This document shows positions 61,433 through 64,000 of a stretch of 64,000 nucleotides of DNA, in pieces (position 1 is the first letter of the stretch; every line of letters begins with the position of its first letter). Source of the DNA: Microbacteriaceae bacterium. Its GTDB lineage: Bacteria > Actinomycetota > Actinomycetes > Actinomycetales > Microbacteriaceae. The translations under genes were made by a program, and so were the position numbers. The notes beneath the pieces were generated by a model. It saw only the letters and a program-made list of their open reading frames with translations, had not been told where the DNA came from and did no database searches. Where the stretch lies: assembly GCA_031177985.1 (NCBI GenBank), contig JAPSJW010000004.1, positions 62,001 through 126,000 of the forward strand, given 5' to 3'.

Positions 61433-62629
61433 ATGGCGCGAGCGGGAGTAGCGGTCGCTCTCACGGCGATGCTGCTGCTGAGCGGATGTGGTGCTGCCGC
61501 ATCCGCTGATCCCGCCGGTCCTACGGCTACACCGTCTCGAGCACCGTCGCCGACGCCCGTCGCCTCGTCCGACCCGGGCGAGGGCTATGCCGTCGATCGT
61601 CTCGCGGCGATGACGCTCGAGGAGAAGATCTCGAGCCTGCTCATGCTGCACGTCGCCGGCACCGACCCTCAGGTGCTGCGTGACTTCGCCGAGCGGTGGC
61701 AGCCCGGCGGTCTCATCCTCATGCGCGACAACGTGCCGTCTCCGCCCGACCGGCTCGCGACTCTGACGGAGGAGCTGTCGGCGGACCCCGGACTTCCGCT
61801 CCTCGTCGCGATCGACCAGGAGGGCGGCACGGTGCGCCGCATCCCGACCGACGAGTTCCCGGCGGCACCGCAGCTGCGCGCGGCCGAGCCGGCCGCTGCC
61901 GAGGCGGCCTTCGCTGATCGAGCGGCCATGCTCGCCGCCCTGGGCATCTCCGTCAACTTCGGGGTCGTGGCCGACGTCACTCCCGACCGCTCCTCGTTCC
62001 TGAGGCCGCGCGTGCTCGGCGATACGGCCGAGGCGGCGTCGCCGCGGGTCGCGGCAGCCGTGGCGGGGGAGCGCGGGCAGGTGCTCACGACGCTGAAGCA
62101 CTTCCCGGGTCACGGCGCGGCGCCCGGCGACTCCCACTCGAGCATCCCCGCGACCGGGATGGGGATCGAGGAGTGGCGCGACGAGCACGCTCCGCCGTTC
62201 GCGGCGGGCATCGAGGCCGGGGCCGAGTTCGTGATGACGGGGCACCTGCGCTTCGACGCCGTCGACTCGGCGCCCGCGAGCCTCTCGGCGGAGTGGCACC
62301 GGATCCTCCGCGAGGAGCTCGACTTCGACGGGATCATCGTCACCGACGACCTGCACATGCTCCTCGCCTCGGGCGAGGAGCAGTTCTCCGACCTCGAGGA
62401 CAACGCGCTGCGCGCCCTGCAGGCGGGTGCGACGCTGCTGCTGTTCGTCGGGCCGGTCGAGGTGCCCGCGATGGTCGACCGCATCGCGGGGGCGGTGCGC
62501 TCCGGCGAGCTCGCCGAGAGCATCGTGGACGACGCCGCGCTGCGGCTGCTCGAGCTGCGTCGAGAGCTGTCCGGGCAGACCGGACCCTACGTGCACTGCG
62601 GCGAGGAGTGCCTCGAGCGCATCCGCTAG
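61433..62629 (+). CDS. GH3 lipoprotein (beta-N-acetylhexosaminidase-like)
   Basis: A 398-residue exported lipoprotein. The lipobox LLLSGC gives a modified cysteine near residue 19, followed by a Pro/Ser/Thr linker. The catalytic (GH3 N-terminal) domain has KHFPGHG, GDSHSSIP (the NagZ-type His/Asp acid-base loop) and the nucleophile Asp in IVTDDLHM. It probably trims beta-1,4-GlcNAc in wall fragments or chitin. The ATG lies 6 nt after TAGCAT and next to GGAGG. Confidence 0.92.
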   Translation: MARAGVAVALTAMLLLSGCGAAASADPAGPTATPSRAPSPTPVASSDPGEGYAVDRLAAMTLEEKISSLLMLHVAGTDPQVLRDFAERWQPGGLILMRDNVPSPPDRLATLTEELSADPGLPLLVAIDQEGGTVRRIPTDEFPAAPQLRAAEPAAAEAAFADRAAMLAALGISVNFGVVADVTPDRSSFLRPRVLGDTAEAASPRVAAAVAGERGQVLTTLKHFPGHGAAPGDSHSSIPATGMGIEEWRDEHAPPFAAGIEAGAEFVMTGHLRFDAVDSAPASLSAEWHRILREELDFDGIIVTDDLHMLLASGEEQFSDLEDNALRALQAGATLLLFVGPVEVPAMVDRIAGAVRSGELAESIVDDAALRLLELRRELSGQTGPYVHCGEECLERIR

Positions 62630-63708
62630 ACCGCGACTGTCACGGGCTTCGCCAGGAAGGCCGAGTACCGCTCGACGGCCTGCGAGAGTGCGGCGAGCGT
62701 GGGCTCGGACAGCGGCTCGAAGGGCCGCAGCTCGAGCTTCGCGGTCTTCGCAGCGAGGGTGCGCCGCCAGAGGCCCACCACCTCGCCGTCGACGACGATC
62801 GTCGACTGGAAGACGCCGTTGCCGCCCGGCACGATCGCCTCCGAGTGCTCGGATGCGAGGGCGGCCGAGCGGTCGGAGTAGCCGAGCAGGTACTCGTCGA
62901 ATCCCGGCAGCAGGAGGGGCGGCGCTGGGGCGGGCTCCGACCCCGGCGCCACGAGGTAGGTGGTGCCTTCGACCTCCAGCCGCTCGACCGCGTCGCCGGC
63001 GAGCGCGAGCCCAGCGCGGATGTCGGTGAGGGTGAGCGAGCTCCACCAGGCGAGGTCGCGCTCTGTGGCGGGGCCGTGTCCCGCGACATATCGCACGACG
63101 AGGTCGCGGAGCGACTCGTCGCGGTCGCGCTCGGGCGCGCCGGGCAGCCAGTCCTCGAACCCCACGAACGCCTGCCCCTTGCCCTCGAGCGGCCCCAGCA
63201 CCAGCAGCCGCCGCAGGCAGAGGATCGAGAGCAGGTGCACGCCCCGCTGCCCGCTGGGGTCGATGCCGTCGGCGGAGAGCCGCTCGAAGTACCGCTCCCG
63301 CGTCATGCGCCCGGCCGAGGCCAGCTCGTCCTCGGCGAGGGCCGCGGCACGGGAGATCAGCTGCGCGTCGATACCGAGCTGCCGATGCCGGCCGGCCGCC
63401 GAGCGGATGGTGCGCTCACCGGTGAGCGCGAGCAGCCAGCGGAGATCGGCGGCGGCGACGACGTGCAGGGTCCCCCGGAACGGCCAGGACCGCACGATCG
63501 ACCCGTCGGCGAAGGCCGCATCGACCGCCGCTCCGGAGGGGTCGGGCGTTCGCAGGGCGAGCGACCAGCGCACCCCGGCGAGATCCTGGCCCTGCAGCGC
63601 GAGCATCCGGGAGGCGACCGCGGCCGGCGTGGGGTCTGCGGGGGAGGCGAGACCCTGCGCACTCAGGCGCAATGACGTCACCGTCCGCCGGCGTGCGTCG
63701 AGTGCCAT
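62626..63708 (-). CDS. AlkZ-like winged-helix DNA glycosylase family protein (HTH_42)
   Basis: A 360-residue protein of the HTH_42/YcaQ family, tandem winged helices that in AlkZ and YcaQ remove alkylated bases and unhook interstrand crosslinks. Near the N-terminus is ALQGQDLAG, where Q39-G-Q41 matches the QxQ motif of AlkZ-type (rather than QxD of YcaQ-type) enzymes. It overlaps the GH3 stop by 4 nt tail to tail. Activity is inferred from the family. Confidence 0.82.
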   Translation of the reverse strand: MALDARRRTVTSLRLSAQGLASPADPTPAAVASRMLALQGQDLAGVRWSLALRTPDPSGAAVDAAFADGSIVRSWPFRGTLHVVAAADLRWLLALTGERTIRSAAGRHRQLGIDAQLISRAAALAEDELASAGRMTRERYFERLSADGIDPSGQRGVHLLSILCLRRLLVLGPLEGKGQAFVGFEDWLPGAPERDRDESLRDLVVRYVAGHGPATERDLAWWSSLTLTDIRAGLALAGDAVERLEVEGTTYLVAPGSEPAPAPPLLLPGFDEYLLGYSDRSAALASEHSEAIVPGGNGVFQSTIVVDGEVVGLWRRTLAAKTAKLELRPFEPLSEPTLAALSQAVERYSAFLAKPVTVAV

Positions 63709-63747
63709 GCCCTCAGTCTGGCGGCAGCCGGAGACACCGGAGCGCGG

Positions 63748-64000
63748 TCACCGTCGCGTCGGCTGCGGGTTGCCGGCCTCGACGCGGGCGATAGCGTCTG
63801 CGGCGCGGACCAGCGCGAGGTGCGACAGAGCCTGCGGCGTGTTCCCGGCCTGGCGCCGACCGGAGGTGTCGTACTCCTCGCTGAGCAGCCCGACGTCGTT
63901 GCGGAACGAGACCAGGCGGTCCATGAGGGCCGTCGACTCTTCGAGACGGCCGCTGGCGGCGTACTGCTCGACGAGCCAGAACGAGCAGGCGAGGAACGCG
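63748..64000 (-). CDS. GH15 family glucoamylase/trehalase, C-terminal end only
   Basis: The last 84 residues of a family 15 glycoside hydrolase, truncated by the window edge. FLACSFWLVEQYAASGRL, NDVGLLSEEYDTSG and GNTPQALSHLALV are the conserved end of the (alpha/alpha)6 barrel. In actinobacteria such proteins hydrolyse trehalose or alpha-1,4 glucans. The stop codon is at 63748-63750. Confidence 0.88.
   Translation of the reverse strand, partial: AFLACSFWLVEQYAASGRLEESTALMDRLVSFRNDVGLLSEEYDTSGRRQAGNTPQALSHLALVRAADAIARVEAGNPQPTRR

Noticed and set aside
1-64000. Insertion sequence, prophage or integrated plasmid
   Set aside because: No transposase, integrase, phage structural gene or att-like repeat at the tRNA was seen.

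Overview
The window is high-GC chromosomal DNA from an actinobacterium, most likely a member of the Microbacteriaceae close to Microbacterium. The evidence is the conserved order ileS-folC-DUF4233-ndk-(insert)-rne-rplU-rpmA-obgE-proB-proA-nadD-rsfS-tRNA-Ala, a short-stem ileS T-box leader of the translational actinobacterial kind, a eukaryote-like (type 2) IleRS, many apparently leaderless genes, and protein families typical of that group. No rRNA, insertion sequence, prophage, integrase or CRISPR array is visible. The assignment to genus is an inference from gene order and style, not from a marker search.

Regions: (1) 1-2.4 kb, the 5' part of a secreted PL11 rhamnogalacturonan lyase with a consensus promoter and a LacI-type operator. 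(2) 2.6-8.4 kb, T-box-controlled ileS with folC, a DUF4233 membrane protein and ndk. (3) 8.4-11.3 kb, a three-gene translationally coupled glycan insert: an NDP-hexose 2,3-dehydratase, a GT2 glycosyltransferase and an unknown protein. (4) 11.3-24 kb, VKOR divergent from rne, then rplU-rpmA-obgE-proB-proA-nadD-rsfS with small membrane proteins, ending in tRNA-Ala(GGC) and a strong hairpin terminator. (5) 24-36.7 kb, an accessory metabolic region: WYL regulator/VOC pair, heme oxygenase, glutathione-peroxidase-like enzyme, zinc alcohol dehydrogenase, an EEP hydrolase with an apparent CTG start, epoxide hydrolase plus LLM flavoenzyme, a KhtTU-like K+/H+ antiporter pair, and a yellow/MRJP-family protein. 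(6) 36.8-42.5 kb, a J-domain-NERD fusion, a soluble Ser/Thr kinase-GAF protein, a PadR/permease-prefix pair with a palindrome inside its promoter, and a lysG/lysE divergent pair. (7) 42.6-47.1 kb, an orphan DarT-like (DUF4433) protein followed by a 1177-residue RecB-like nuclease/RNase H-like/SF1 helicase fusion. This is the best candidate here for a little-described DNA-targeting module. (8) 47-56.9 kb, a membrane J-protein, a three-gene operon of membrane-anchored extracytoplasmic proteins, an RraA-like protein, small acidic proteins, a histidine phosphatase, an MBL-fold hydrolase and a DUF3516 Ski2-like helicase. (9) 56.9-64 kb, two overlapping alpha/beta hydrolases, a DHA2-type MFS exporter, a 22-bp inverted-repeat element, a UbiA-type prenyltransferase, a GH3 lipoprotein, an AlkZ-like winged-helix protein and the C-terminus of a GH15 enzyme.

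Two patterns run through the whole window. About twenty transcription-unit-first genes have a TAnnnT hexamer ending 6-7 nt before the start codon and no Shine-Dalgarno sequence, so they are probably leaderless. Operon-internal genes are instead coupled by ATGA/GTGA overlaps or carry AGGAG-type sites. The word CGGATGC (GCATCCG on the other strand) also recurs very often and tends to bring in the otherwise less used Asp codon GAT.
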